The notes under the pieces: generated by a model | The model's input: the letters and a program-made list of their open reading frames with translations, nothing else | Database searches by the model: none | What the model was told of the DNA's origin: nothing | Program-made: the position numbers and the translations under genes | Shown here: one piece after another, positions 1 to 12,671 of the stretch | Layout of the letters: every line of letters begins with the position of its first letter | How positions within the stretch are numbered: position 1 is the stretch's first letter | Source: Rhizophagus clarus | Lineage: Eukaryota; Glomeromycota; Glomeromycetes; Glomerales; Glomeraceae | Direction of reading: 5' to 3' | DNA: 64,000 nucleotides | Assembly (NCBI GenBank): GCA_015698045.1 | Contig: BLAL01000215.1 | Location: forward strand, 1,674,001-1,738,000

Positions 1-1187
1 GTTCATTTCAATTTGACAGAAGATGATTTAAGACAAGTCTTTGAACCGTTTGGACCCTTGGAATTTGTCAATCTTCATAAAGATCCCGAGACAGGTCGAT
101 CACGAGGTTTTGCTTTCATTCAGTAAGTTTTTATTCTCTTAAGTTGAATTTCTTCATGTTGATATTTATATTTGATGATTTACATTGAATTTACATCAGA
201 TATAAGAACCCAGAGGATGCAAAACAAGCATTAGAGAAAATGAACGGATTTGAATTGGCTGGAAGAACAGTATGTTATAAAAAAAAAAAAAAAATTTATG
301 ATTTGTCATTTTATTTCACAAATATTTATGTGTGTCAATATTTATTAGATCAAAGTAGGTCTTGTTACTGACAAAAGTAACGGCATGAATTTAAATCTTG
401 ATGATGGCGGTTTGTATTGTACTATTTTTTCAGAAAATCGTTTTTGTAAAAAAAAAAAACATTAATAATAAATATGATTATTCTTTATAGATGTTGCCGG
501 TTTAGCTCTCAACGCGCAATCACGTGTGGAATTAATGCAAAAATTAGCGCGTGATACAGATTTAATTGCTCCAACCGCGACTCCTATTCAATCAGAACCG
601 TTAGTAACAAACAATTTTATTTCTGTCTTAATTAAATTTCTTAATAAAAAAAGGGGTATTAATTACGTTTTTTTTTCTTTTTTTTTTTAAAAAAAAAAAA
701 AAAATAGTCCGCGCCCAGTTCAACCTAGAGTAAACCCAACTCGTTGTGTCTTGTTGAAAAATATGTTTAATCCTGATGAGTATGTTTAAACTTATCCTCT
801 TAAATAATCGACAAAATATCGAATCTTTATTGACGTTATTATTTATTCCTCAGAGAAACCGAGTCAAACTGGGCTGAAGAACTTGAAGAAGACGTGAAAG
901 GCGAATGTGTAAAATACGGACCTGTTGTCCATATTAGTGTTGATAAGGAGTCTGCAGTAAGTATTTATTCTTTGGTGATTTATTTGTTAATATTACCTAT
1001 TTTATGTGATTCTAAGCAAATATATTCTTTTAAGGGGGATATTTATATGAAATTTGATAGTGTGTCGTCTGCTCAGGCTGCGGTTAACGGCCTTAATGGC
1101 CGATGGTTTGGGGGAAATCAAATATCGGCAGTTTTCATTCTTGATATGTTTTATAACGTTCGGTTTCCTAAAGCCGCAAATCTATAA
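1..1187 (+). CDS. RBM39: RBM39/CAPER-type splicing factor, 3' part (5' end outside window)
   Basis: The window opens inside an RRM: the RNP1-like stretch RSRGFAFIQ (exon to 122) continues in exon 200-269 with NGFELAGRT. Exon 349-409 reads IKVGLVTDKS, exon 491 to about 603 is the Ala/Leu-rich linker (LALNAQSRVELMQKLA), and the exons from about 709 to 779, 854-956 and 1035-1187 form the C-terminal UHM-type RRM (LLKNMFNPDE, then NGRWFGGNQI, stop TAA at 1185-1187). RRM order, the linker and the RWF of the UHM match the RBM39 family, nuclear RNA-binding cofactors of U2AF-dependent splicing. Introns are short and GT-AG (123-199, 270-348, 410-490, 780-853, 957-1034). The intron near 604-707 does not join in frame with obvious sites (see findings). 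The protein ends about 20 residues after the UHM core. Family assignment is strong; the missing N-terminus should hold the RS region and first RRM. Confidence 0.86.
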
Positions 1188-2397
1188 TATCTACTTTATT
1201 ACGCTCGGACTATTTCTTAGTTTTATCAGACTGATCGATTATTGTTTGTGGATAGTTTTTAGGTGTTTTTATAGGAAGGAGATAACGACTTGCCATCATA
1301 TGAAGGGGGAGTCTTTGCATTCTGTGTGCGTCCGGGTCGCACCGTTGAGAAGGCGATGCAAGAGTAATTTGTTCATATTTGTGTGTCATTGTACTATAAA
1401 CCGTTTTCTCATGTGGCATGTTGAATTTATTCTTTATATAGTAGTTTATATGAAAATTACCACTGCGCGAAGCTATCATTATGATATCATACATACACAA
1501 AGGGTTGCAAGAGAAGTTACTTTTTTTTTATACTTCATTTCATCTTTTTTCATTTCACTTCATTCGTCCTTTTGGTTTTTATTGTATCTTTTGTTGACTG
1601 TAGTTATAGGATAAACTCTCAATCGCAAGGCCAGTAACTTTCGAATAAAATTGCTGCCATATAACAGGTGTGCCGTGGAACGAAATTCTTGGTATACGGA
1701 TGCACTTATGAATTTTGATTTTGCTTTGTTTTTTATTTTATTACTTTTTGGCACCGGCGTGTTACATTTATTTTACTGCAATTTTTTTGAAAAAAGTTGA
1801 AAAATGATTAAAATTTAAAAAATGCCAGTATACATACATACACAGTTTAAAATATCCTGTATCAGGTAGATAAAATATAGACTTAGAATTAAATCAAAAC
1901 GCCACAAATACCGATAATTCCGATTCATTTGCTGGGTATCATCATTATTGTATTTATAATAAATGATGAAATATTTGAATTTTCACGATTGCCAAATCGT
2001 GATCTTTTTGTTCAAGTGATTTTTGGAGTAACGTTATATAAATAATTCTTGTGATGATGTTATTCATCATACTCGAAACTAAGAAAGATAAAAGTTCTCA
2101 GTATATCAACTGAGAAAAAATTCCAAATTCATCTACTTCTCTACTTTTGCAGGTGTAACAAATACCATTTTAAAAGTCATTAACTCGTAATATTTTCAAA
2201 TTATAAAAAAATTATACCTTAAAATTTATACCTTTGACGAAAATCTTGTAAATCGCTTAAATACTCCAAGATCTGTCAAAATCGTCTGTGACGGTGACTG
2301 GCAAATAAAAACGACCTATTGTGCTTGTCGTAAAATAAAACATTCCTTTTCTTAACCTTTTCTATAAGTTTTCTTTTTATAGCTGGCGAATTTTCAG
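1188..2397. other. 3' UTR of the RBM39-type gene and intergenic/5' region of the next gene
   Basis: No supported coding region. The first few hundred bases are less AT-rich than the TE regions and probably include the 3' UTR. The several 60-190 codon frames here are unrelated to each other and show no family motif. The last 100 bases before 2398 should hold the leader of the 4E-T gene; a T/C-rich run precedes its ATG by about 30 bases. Confidence 0.5.
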
Positions 2398-5300
2398 ATG
2401 TCTGACGTTGAAGACAGTAAAGCTAATTTAAATGAGTTTGGCAAACAAACATCTGTTGATTCGCCAAAGTCAGACACCGACATCCAGACGCCTGCAGGAG
2501 AATTAGATAATGAAAAAGAGCCTGAATACGCGAAAAGGGACGAAGAAAAAAATAAAGTACAAACAAAGTCTGTGATCCGATATACGAAAGAACAGTTACT
2601 GGCATTACGCAATAGTCCACTTGTGAAAAAACCAGATGCTTTACCTCCAATCAATACGTGGTTTGGGTGAGTCTAAATTTTGATAGTTCATCTGTCATAA
2701 TGTACTATTGCATTATTTACTTGTACTGATTACATTTGTCGCTTTGTAGAGAAATAAAGAAAGAAAAGAAAATTGGTACTGATGGTGCTGTAGAAACTGA
2801 AAAGAGGTATTATGAATGTTTACATGTTTAACATTATAAAGTTATATATTATATATTATATTATTAAGATATTTTGATTATATACATCAGCAAGAATAAC
2901 AATTCCCTTGGATCAGAATTAAATAAGTCAAAAGATGACTTAGGGATTCCAAAGAGTCCTTTATTAGGAGTTTCAAAAAGTCCTAACGATTCCGCACCGA
3001 CATCTCCTAAGCCAACAGGTACGAATGATTAATCAGGATTTCATGTTTAGTATTATTAAAAAATATATTAAATTTATTCAATTAGATAAAATTGTTCTTG
3101 GCCCACCCAAAATGAATTTCGCTTCATCATCTGTTGGAGGATTAAAAATTGTGGAAGAAAAGATAGCACCGCCAAGGGCTGGTAGATCAGATGGAATGCG
3201 ACAACGCCAAGTGAGTGTCTTATTAGTTTATGATTGCATTTTAGAACAATAATATTGAATCAACTTGATGAATATGAATGATAGGGAGAGGATATTTCAT
3301 ATGTGCGATCTGGAAAAGACTTTGAGCCACGAGCACCACGAGGACCGTCTGGTGGCCGTGGATTTGTTGGCAGGGAAGCATTGCGAGAACGTGCTTTAGC
3401 TGAAAAAGTTACAAAAGAATCAACTGGACCTACTCACGGAACACATAATCGTGGACTAGGAAATATACGGTCTCATGAGACGAGTAGGAATAATCGTAGA
3501 GAAGGTAAATAATTATTATGAAATTTCGATTCGAAATTACATTGGGATTTATATAGTATTTCATACACATATAGGCATTGGAGGGGGAAGAAACACTTCA
3601 AAATATCAGGCAGAGGACAGATCAGAGACTCCTGAATGGATGAATTACAATCCACAAAATGATGAAGATACAAAACGCATTGATAATGGTGAAACTGGTG
3701 ATAAAGCCATATTCGACCTTCAAGCTTGGAAAGTGCAGATGAAAGAAAAAGATAGAGAACAACGAGAACGCAATGAAAAGGAAAAAACTAAAGAACGAAA
3801 AGATATAACAGAAAGGGGTCGAGCGCGTAGTATTTCGCGAGCTGATAGTAGTGTATCATGGAGGCCAGGAAACAAAACGTCAATTACTGAAGAGACTAAT
3901 AATGATTCAAGTGATAAACCCGAAGAAGCCGTTCAGAATGGATCAAAGGAAAAAAATACAACAGATTTAGATGGTAATTATCTAGATTTCTACATTCAAT
4001 TCTCGTGTGTAAAATTAACGTGCATTGTTGTGTTGTAACGTTATTGCCATTATTTATGGATTAACTTATAATAACTACAACATTTGAGGACGTCATCGTT
4101 TGATATTTAGATTCTTCAAATTCATTAAATTTGGCCGACGTGGACCAACTATTCGGCCCTGGTGGGATGGACCTGAATGCTCCTTTACATCCAGGCTCAT
4201 CGGCTTTTAATAAATTCCTTTCTCAGCATAAACTTGCCATGGCTGAAGATAATGGACCTAAAACTGAAAGTGGATCACATATAGAGACAATTCCCCGAGA
4301 GCAAGGGACATCCCGTTTCGCCAGATTTTTCTCTCATAATAATGAGGAAAATTTCCAAGAAAATGGTCATATAGAAAAATCTTCAACGTTTCAAGTGTCT
4401 CAAAACATTTCATCAACAAGCGAATTATTAAAACCTGGTCCGATAAGTCTTGATACTTTATTTCAAAGCCAAGTTGCTACGCCATCCACTACAGCATCCA
4501 TTTCTCCCTGCATTGTACCAAGCGAAGAAACACGAGTTCTTCCTGGAATGCTCACTGAAGAAGAAGTTTTGGAGACTTTGGGGGCTAAGCCACCTTCCAA
4601 ACCTGAACCAAAAGAGCGAAGTTCTGAAGATGAAGCTGCCATGTTTAAAATATATGCAGCTTTAAAGAAGGGTCCTGTACGTCTATATTGTCGCGTATTA
4701 TTATCGAGTATAAATTTAATTGTTTGTATTACTAATTCTATAATTATAACATTTTAGTCATCTTCAGATTTACCAAGTCAGCTATCACATAATGTGTCTG
4801 TTTCATCATCAAATCAATCTGTTAATCCAGTGGTTACAAGTTCAGGATTACCTTTTAATGACCCTTCTATAATTAGTGCTCAAAAACCAACTCCAATAAA
4901 CAAAACTAATCAATCATCACAAAAGATTGATACTTCTAATCGGCATATTGGTATTTCTGAATTAGCTCCGAATGATTCAATTAAGAAGATAAATATGCTT
5001 TTTGGAGGAAATGTGCCGACTTCTGTATACCGTCAGTTGAGTTCGAGGTCAGATAATGGTTCCAGAGAATCATCAACTGCATCTTCTCCGGCATTGAAAT
5101 TCAATCCTAAACCAAATATTTCCAGTTTTCCACATTCGCCTCAATCATCGTCAAATATTCCTGATCTTCATTCATCGGTTTATAAATCTCCCCCTTCTCG
5201 TTCTCCTATTCTCCCTCAACAAAGTCACAACTCTTCACAATATCATAGTGTAGTTCCACCTTTTTCCAATGGTCCAAACGTTCCTCAACATACTCATCTT

Positions 5301-5797
5301 CGACAAGAATTTCCTCCACCCGTTGGCCGTAACATACCTGTGGAACAGTTGTTTGGTATGATACCACCACCACCACCACGTAATGTCACTCAGCAAATTC
5401 ACCCTCAATTCCAACAAACTCCAATGACATCATCAATGCCACCTCAAATACCATTTGGTTATCAACATCAACACGATCGTTATTCACAATTTTCTGGGCC
5501 TCCACCAATACCCCCACATCTTTCTGTAACACATCATCCTGGGTTGTTACCTCCTGGCACAGAGGCTCTTTTTGCAAATATGCACGGTTACGCACAATTT
5601 ATTCCGAACCTTGTTAACAATGCAATGGCACCGAACACTATACCTGGTATTATATTATTTATACATAAAATTTTCCAAAAAAAAAAAAAAAAAATTAATT
5701 TTCCCTTTTTTTAGGCATGCCTAATAACACAAATATACAACAACGTGGGATGATGACTTTGGAGGAAATTGAAAGGAGAAGTCTTGGTGGCCGTTAG
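2398..5797 (+). CDS. EIF4ENIF1: eIF4E-transporter (4E-T) homologue, 911 aa, nine exons
   Basis: Exons 2398-2666, 2750-2806, 2891-3018, 3086-3210, 3285-3504, 3575-3973, 4111-4676, 4758-5646 and 5715-5797 join in frame through GT-AG introns to 2736 nt. Residues 62-68 are YTKEQLL, a canonical YxxxxL-hydrophobic eIF4E-binding motif, near the N-terminus as in metazoan 4E-T. Further resemblances are an Arg/Gly-rich stretch (PRAPRGPSGGRGF), PEW at 286-288 followed by a charged region, SRFARFF at 467-473, Ser/Pro/Gln-rich low complexity, a PPPPP run, and a C-terminal LEEIERR at about 900. 4E-T binds eIF4E, enters P-bodies and represses or stabilises mRNAs through DDX6 and LSM14/PAT1 partners; those contacts are inferred from the family, not shown here. 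Human 4E-T is 985 aa, so length fits. ATG 2398 is the first in the open frame. No break is seen, so the gene is likely functional. Confidence 0.85.
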
Positions 5798-6990
5798 ATT
5801 TCAAACTACATTTAAGGACATGTATTACTTTATTATTTTTTTTTTTCGTTTTTTTTCCTAAGCGTCCAATATTATATTTTCATCACACCATCCTTCTTTT
5901 TATATCTTTGAGAAATACACTGTAATTACCACAAAGCCTATACATATATAATTCAATATTGTTTTCAGCTGTCATAAATACTAGTGTAATGTTTTTTTTT
6001 TAGAAAAAAAACGGGTAATATACAATTCGATTATCGGATATTCCCTATTATACCATACGCCGATCATTTGTTAAGTTCTAGAATACCTAGGACAGGTACT
6101 TCCCGTCCTTGTGGGATGAGCTTATTATCATTATCGAACATCAGTTAGCGTGGCCCTGTTAATCGTTTAGGTAATCTAGGTTGAAGAGTGAAAATACCTA
6201 GTACGAATTGAATGTTTTCAGTAAAATCCAAAGATGTTATTTTGAAAGTATTATGATTTATAGCGCCAAATTATATCATAATATAAATAATTTATATCAA
6301 GCAAATGGAATTTTCATTTGCAATTGTACAATATAATTTAATGAAATCCCAAATTACCAACCTGGTAGTTTTGTAAGGAATCATTATTACATTAATATTT
6401 AGTCATTCATTTATCGATATTATTTACTAAATGACAAATTAGGTTATTTATTTAAGAACTATCATTAGAAACTTTCTTAATCATTTAATATATAAATAAT
6501 TTTTTTTTTTAACTTATACATGCTAGATTTAAAATGTGTTTTATTATAATAATGATTAATTGCGTGAATTTAATATTATTAATGAATAATAAAATACTTA
6601 TAATTACTGTTTGTAATATCTGTTAACTGATAAATATGATACTTTCTCATATTGGTTCTAAGTTTAGGATCTGTTTGTATATAATTGATTCTGGTTAAAG
6701 TATTTTTACTTTTCTATGTAAAGTTTCTATTTTGGGATTTAATTTTGTATATATCTGTAAAAAAAATATTATTAAATCATGTTATATTAAATATATATAA
6801 TTTTTTTCAGTTTGGATAGACTACTATGATATAGTATTTTATTTATATATAAACTAAAATATTTTTTTTTACTATGATTAATGAATTCATTTTTACTTTA
6901 TTTCTGTTTTATGTTTTATGTTTTATGTTTTATTGACAAAATGGATTTGAATACATGAGACAAAGCCAAATACCTTGAAAGGTAAGTCTG
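5798..6990. other. 3' flank of the 4E-T gene, no gene seen
   Basis: AT-rich sequence with T-runs and several AATAAA-like signals (for example near 6589 and 7007). It probably contains the 3' UTR of the 4E-T gene. No motif-bearing frame, no TIR pair and no tandem repeat was recognised. Confidence 0.5.
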
Positions 6991-8040
6991 GGATAAAAGT
7001 ACATAGAATAAAGCTATAACTAAAAGTATAACCGACATCAAATACTATGATATCCACAACCCAACGTAACCCAACTACATATCTTCACGTCCTTAATTCT
7101 TCACCAATTCACACCTTTTAAGATAATCAACTACGGTACAATCCCACCTCCTGCCAGGTAGACCCTGCTGGACCGAAGTCCCAAGTTTCTATTAAGGGAG
7201 AAACATTGTAATAACCTATCCCCCGCTAGCCCTCTGGGAAGAAAAAAAAATTTTTAATTTCAAAAGGAAAGTAATATTATCTATGTCCTAAAAAAAGGGT
7301 AGTGTATTATTTCGGTTAAAAGGACATAAACAAAAAGAAAGTATTATACTTCGCTAAAAAAAAAAAATAAACTTCTGCAAGAAAGTCTAATTAAAAAAGG
7401 AAGGTAGTAGTTAACTAAAACTGCCGAAGACCAACTAGCTTTGACTATTAGGACTAGCCGTTGCTGTACGAGACTACTTTTTATAGGAGACTAAACCCTT
7501 ATCGTTAACGGTAGTGCGGGCCAATCCATCTGTCTGCACCACTCGAAATGGAAACACGTGATCGATAGCAAGTAATAATCCACTTTTAGTAATATTCTGA
7601 TAAAGACCAATCAACAAGGATGCATTGTTTAGTCATGTGATAGCCGATCATTTACCAGGGGTAAACTGAAAAGTATTTTTCGAGCAAAAAAGAAAAATAC
7701 AAAAGAGCAGGAAGACTGTGAGCATGGAAACGGAAGTCAGAAAGTAAACGGTTTATATCCAGCCAGCCCCGTGTATTATAGGTGAGACTCAGGCGTCATA
7801 ATCACCGTAAATCAACTGAGATGCTGTCCAAGTTTTCTTTCGACAACTTCTTGCCACAAGCTGCCACTTTAGAAGGAATAGTAAAAACTCTCGAAGTCCT
7901 TGATAATCCAAAGTAACAAGTAAAACCCAAAGACTTGTCACTTTTAAAAGTGTATTTTTAAGTAAAGGAGGGGGGTGTAGGAACCGTTGAACATATCTAA
8001 CAGTCAACCTACAGAAAAAAAAAATTTTATTTTTTTACAA
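6990..8040. other. Unassigned segment with higher GC than its surroundings
   Basis: This stretch has clearly more G and C than the DNA on either side (for example 7130-7240 and 7410-7650), yet no frame on either strand carries a recognisable domain. The longest open frame, 7789-8007 on the minus strand, is 72 codons and anonymous. It could be an untranslated or non-coding transcript, an old organelle-derived or transferred fragment, or a decayed gene. Confidence 0.35.
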
Positions 8041-9000
8041 AATGTACGAACTGCAAGGTTTAGAGGAGAGTTTTTTTGTTTTTATCATTTTTACTTTATT
8101 TCTATATTATATTTACAATAAATATGTGATTTTTAAAATTCCAATATATTTTTCCTATTTTTTATTAATTACTATACATATTTCTGATTCTTTATCTTAT
8201 TATTTATATTTATCTAAAATAAAATGTATTTTAAATTATTTTATTCTAATATTCTTTTTGTTTTTATTTTATTGATTTATATATGCTTATAATATTAGTT
8301 TTTTTATTTAAATACAATTAGACTTTTATACAATCACTTTTTATATAATAATACCTCTTTATAAGAATTCAATATTATAGAACTAATTTAAATATTATTA
8401 AATTACTTTTCTATAATAACAATTTAATTATAATCACTATCATAATAAATCTTTTAACCTATATATTATTTTTATTAGTAATTAAATCTTCCTATAATTA
8501 CTGAATTTTAGTTATAAGTAATAACTTTGATCAAATATTATAATTTTAATCAGTATTACCAAATTGTATAATTTCAATATAAAATTTTTGGTGTATTTAA
8601 TAATTAATTAATAGATAAAGTCTTGCTGATTTGCCCCTTTCCCCTCTTAGTTAAATCACCCAAGTTAAATCACCCTTTCACTCTATAAAAAAATTTATAA
8701 ATTTAATATTTTATATTAATTAGCTAATTTTATTGGCTAATTTTTATTTTTCATAAAAATAAAAAAAAAACAAAAATAAATTTTATTTATAAGTTAAACT
8801 AATACTAAAAGTTATACATTTATAATGTTTAATAATTATTTATTCAAATGTAGTTTTCAAATTTAATATTAAATTTGATAGATATATAATAATTAATAGA
8901 CCAAATTTCTAAGTAAAAGATGATATAGTATTAACTAGGGTTCCAATTTGGTTCAGTTCAGCTTTTGACTAAAACTAATACCAATTCCTAAAAAAAAAAA
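8041..9000. other. AT-rich intergenic sequence
   Basis: Very AT-rich without a supported gene. Around 8640-8675 there are two close copies of TTAAATCACCC. A similar motif recurs near 10453 and, inverted, near 57960, so this may be a decayed transposon end. Confidence 0.35.
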
Positions 9001-9970
9001 TAAAAAGAGGAACATCATTAATATTTCCAATTAAAAAAAAAATATTTTCTCCTCCCTTCCATTCAACTTACTTTTATCTTATTATTCAATAAATTATATT
9101 TCTGAAGAAAAAAGAAGAATGAAAATATCAGTAAAGTTCCTGATTCAAAAAAATTTTTTTCTTCTCTCCCATTTTACTTACTATTTATATTCATCTTAAA
9201 ATCTAATATATAAATGCCATCCAAATTATTTTAAGTAAATCCCAAATTAATTTGTATATTTTAATAGCCATAATCCTTAAATCCTAAATGTACAAATTGC
9301 AAAATTTATATATGTAATTTGTAAATTAATTTGGATTTGTACATTTAAACTACTATAATCCCAATTCCCAAATTATTTTGGATTTGAATGGCATCTATAG
9401 TCTGTTTTTCAAGAGCTGCAATTAAGAATCCTTAAAGAAAAGAAAAAAAAATGTCAGTAATGTTTCTAATTAAACAAGAATCTCCTTCTCTCCACTTCTA
9501 TTCAACTTATTGCTTATTTATTACTCAAAAAACCACATCCTTAAAGAAAAAAAAAAAAAAGGGATTGTTGTTAACATAAAATTTTAATTTAAAAAAACAA
9601 ATTCTTCTCCTCTCTTTTTTCATTCAACTTACTATTCACCACATTCCAAAGTCTGATATCCAAAAGCCGCAATCAAAAATCTCTAAAAATAAAAAAGGGA
9701 ATATCAGTAAAGTTTCTAATCAAAAAAAAATTTTTTCATTCACTTCTATTCAATTTACTGCTACCCTAATTATTCAAAAAGCTATGACTCTAAAGAAGAA
9801 AAAATAAAGGATTATTTCCAATTCAAAAAATCTCCTTCCCTTCCCATTCAACTTAATATTCATCTTATTACTCAAGAAATCATATCCTTAAAGAAAAAAA
9901 AGAAATAGAATATTAGTAACGTTTCTAATTCAAAAAAAAAAATTCTCACATATTTCCATCCTATTTATAT
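9000..9970. repeat. Degenerate tandem array, unit about 115 bp
   Basis: Each unit has a purine/A-rich run, a core close to ATTAGTAACGTTTCTAATT, a poly-A run, then CTCCCTTCCATTCAACTTACT-like pyrimidine sequence. Cores are seen near 9015, 9130, 9450, 9703 and 9910, with weaker ones between. Most have lost the CpG of the core. The array is split by a MITE at 9209-9399. Confidence 0.65.
9209..9399 (+). mobile_element. MITE, TATAGATGCCACCC family, copy 1
   Basis: A 191-bp element whose ends are inverted copies of TATAGATGCCACCCAAAT (here with two changes at the left end). Two other copies lie at 41757-41940 (inverted) and 43325-43508. The interior shares AAATTAATTTGGATTT and a central TATATATGTAATTT. 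Terminal TA on each side is compatible with a TA target duplication (Tc1/mariner-type), but this is not proven. Confidence 0.8.
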
Positions 9971-10950
9971 TTTCATGTCAGGTATTCAAGAAGTTAAATT
10001 CCAAGTATTTTCAAGTTAAAAAAACATTTCTAAACATAAAAAAGTTTTTAAAAAAAAGTAGTTAGTTTGTTTAGTTTTATTAAACATTAAAAAAAAAATT
10101 AATTTTGGTACCTTTATAAAATTATAAAATTATATGTATTTATAAAAAATAGAATTAAAATATTAGTGAAATGTTTTGCTATAATTGAAAATATTAGCTA
10201 CTTTTATAAAAGTTTCATAAAGATTAGTTTTAAAAAAGCACATTTAAATATTTATTAAAATAAAAAATTTTAATAAAAATGGTTTAAACAACCATTTAAA
10301 AAGAGTTTTTATGTATGAAAAAAAATTATTTTAATGGTTTATAGAAGTATTAAAGGTGAAGGAGTAGTGATTGGGTTTGTAATATTTAATCACATAATAG
10401 AGTGAAATCACCTAGTAAATTATAAATTTTCTTGTATAAAAATAATTAGATTAAATCACCCTGATTAAATCATCATAGGTAAAAATTAGTCTTATACTAA
10501 TTAATATTATATAAAGTCTTTTATTAAAAAAATTTATAATTTTAACTGATATTATAATTATAGTTATAATTTAATATTTATAATTTCAACTAGAATTTAA
10601 TTTTAATCAAAATTATATAAATTTTATATAATCATATTTCTATATAATCACTAATTTTAGCAGAACTGAAAAGGTAATTATAATGAGATTTAATTATAAT
10701 AATAATAATTTATTAAAATATTAAGTTTAAAATTTATATCAAAATCAAGTATTGTATTTTATAAATATTAGATTAGATATTACTTTTATAATTTTATATA
10801 TTTATATTTTATTACAAATAATTAGCAAATATTAAACTTAAATATTAAATATTTTATTTATATACTAAAATTTAAATTTCTTTTAAAAAATTTCTATTTG
10901 TATATGATGTGTCTGAATACTGTATTAAATTTTCAATTTTATTTTAAATT
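9970..10950. other. AT-rich intergenic sequence with a shared transposon-end fragment
   Basis: No gene. About 65 bp at 10443-10510, containing TTAAATCACCCTGATTAAAT, is an inverted match to 57915-57985. At 10886-10925 there is a half-copy of the TIR that bounds the element at 12672-13895. Confidence 0.4.
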
Positions 10951-11874
10951 TTATTGGCTAATTTTATAATAAAAAATAAGTCGCATCTCAAAAAATTGCA
11001 TAATTTTAATTATATTGTTAATATTATAATACTGTAATGTAAATACAATATATAAAAAATACAGTAAGAAAAAATAATGAAAAATTAAAAGAAAGATAAA
11101 TAAAAAAGAATGAAGATAATTAAATAGGAAGTAAAAAAAAAAAAAAAATGAAGGATAGTGAAAAACAAAAAAAAAAATAATGAAATAATGAAATAAATGA
11201 AAAAATAAAAGAAAAATGAAAAGAAAAATAAAAGAAGTTAAAGGAAATGAAAGATACAAAAGGGTAATGAAAAGAAATAAAAGAAATGAATATTTAATAA
11301 GAAAGAACAAAACAAAATAAAAGAAAATAAAGGGAAGCAAAAGGGAATAAAAAACAATGAAAAAAATAAAAAAGCAATAAAAAATCCTAAAAATCAATGA
11401 AATAAAACAACAAAAAATTATAAAAGAAATCACAAAAGAAATAAAAAAAGAAATGAAGGAAACAAAAGAAGAAGTGAAAAAAATAAAAAAAAATAAAAGA
11501 AAAAAAAAAAAAATAAAAGAAAAAATAAAAAAAAATAAAAGAAAAAATAAAAAAAAATAAAAGAAAAAATAAAAGAAAATAAAGGGAAGCAAAAGGGAAT
11601 AAAAAACAATGAAAAAAATAAAAAAGCAATAAAAAATCCTAAAAATCAATGAAATAAAACAACAAAAAATTATAAAAGAAATCACAAAAGAAATAAAAAA
11701 AGAAATGAAGGAAACAAAAGAAGAAGTGAAAAAAATAAAAAAAAATAAAAGAAAAAATAAAAAAAAATAAAAGAAAAAATAAAAAAAATAAAAGAAAAAA
11801 TAAAAAAAAATAAAAGAAAAAATAAAAAAAAATAAAAGAAAAAATAAAAAAAAATAAAAGAAAAAATAAAAAAA

Positions 11875-11918
<44 letters not shown>

Positions 11919-12330
11919 AAAGAAAAAATAAAAAAAAATAAAAGAAAAAAAAAAAAAAATAAAAGAAAAAATAAAAAAAAATAAAAGAAAAAAAAAAAAA
12001 AATAAAAGAAAAAATAAAAAAAATAAAAGAAAAAATAAAAAAAAATAAAAGAAAAAATAAAAAAAAATAAAAGAAACAATGAAATAGATAAAAGAAAGTA
12101 AGAGAAATAAAGAAGAAATAATACAAGAAAAGCCAGAATACTTACCTATAGAAAGAAGTAAAAGAAAGTCGATTAATATCATTTTAAAGAAAATAAATAA
12201 TGAAAAAGAAATATAGAAAACTAACTTAAATGTTAACTGAGATGGTATATATCTAAAAAGAGATAAAAAGATTAATAAAAAATAAAGAAAAGAACAAAAA
12301 GAAAATAAAAAAAATAAAATTCACCTTAAT
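10951..12330. repeat. Purine-rich low-complexity tract with a 252-bp tandem duplication
   Basis: The plus strand is almost wholly A and G, built from AAAATAAAAG-type units, with a pure A-run near 11878-11916. A block containing AAAGGGAAGCAAAAGGGAAT is present twice, at 11329 and 11581, giving an exact period of 252 bp. The long Phe/Tyr-only frames on the minus strand are translation of this repeat, not genes. Confidence 0.85.
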
Positions 12331-12671
12331 TTCTGCTAAAATAGAACTAAAAATATTCATATCTAAAAAAAATGAATAAGTTAATAAAAATCAAAAGAAA
12401 GAAGAATAAAAGCAAAAAAATTATCTATCACTTTTCTAAAGTTAAAAGAGAGCTAAAGGTTATATTTAAAAAATCTAAAAAGAAATGAAAAAAAAATAAA
12501 TAAAATTACATTATTAAATCATGTATATCATTTTCAAATACATTGTTCTTTTAATATATAATAATTTTAAAAAATTTTATTTTAAACTATTGCTAAAATT
12601 TTAAATTACTGATTAATTAATATATATTTTATATTATTATATAATTTTTTAAAAAAAAAATTTTTTTTAAA

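Noticed and set aside
2394-2654. Minus-strand frames opposite the first 4E-T exon
   Set aside because: Shadows of the plus-strand exon, which carries the eIF4E-binding motif and proper splice sites.
8042-8275. 77-codon hydrophobic frame
   Set aside because: Phe/Ile/Tyr-rich product of extremely AT-rich DNA, no motif or splice context.
10951-12126. Long minus-strand open frame of 391 codons
   Set aside because: Encodes almost only Phe, Tyr, Leu and Ile; it is a translation of the AAAATAAAAG repeat.
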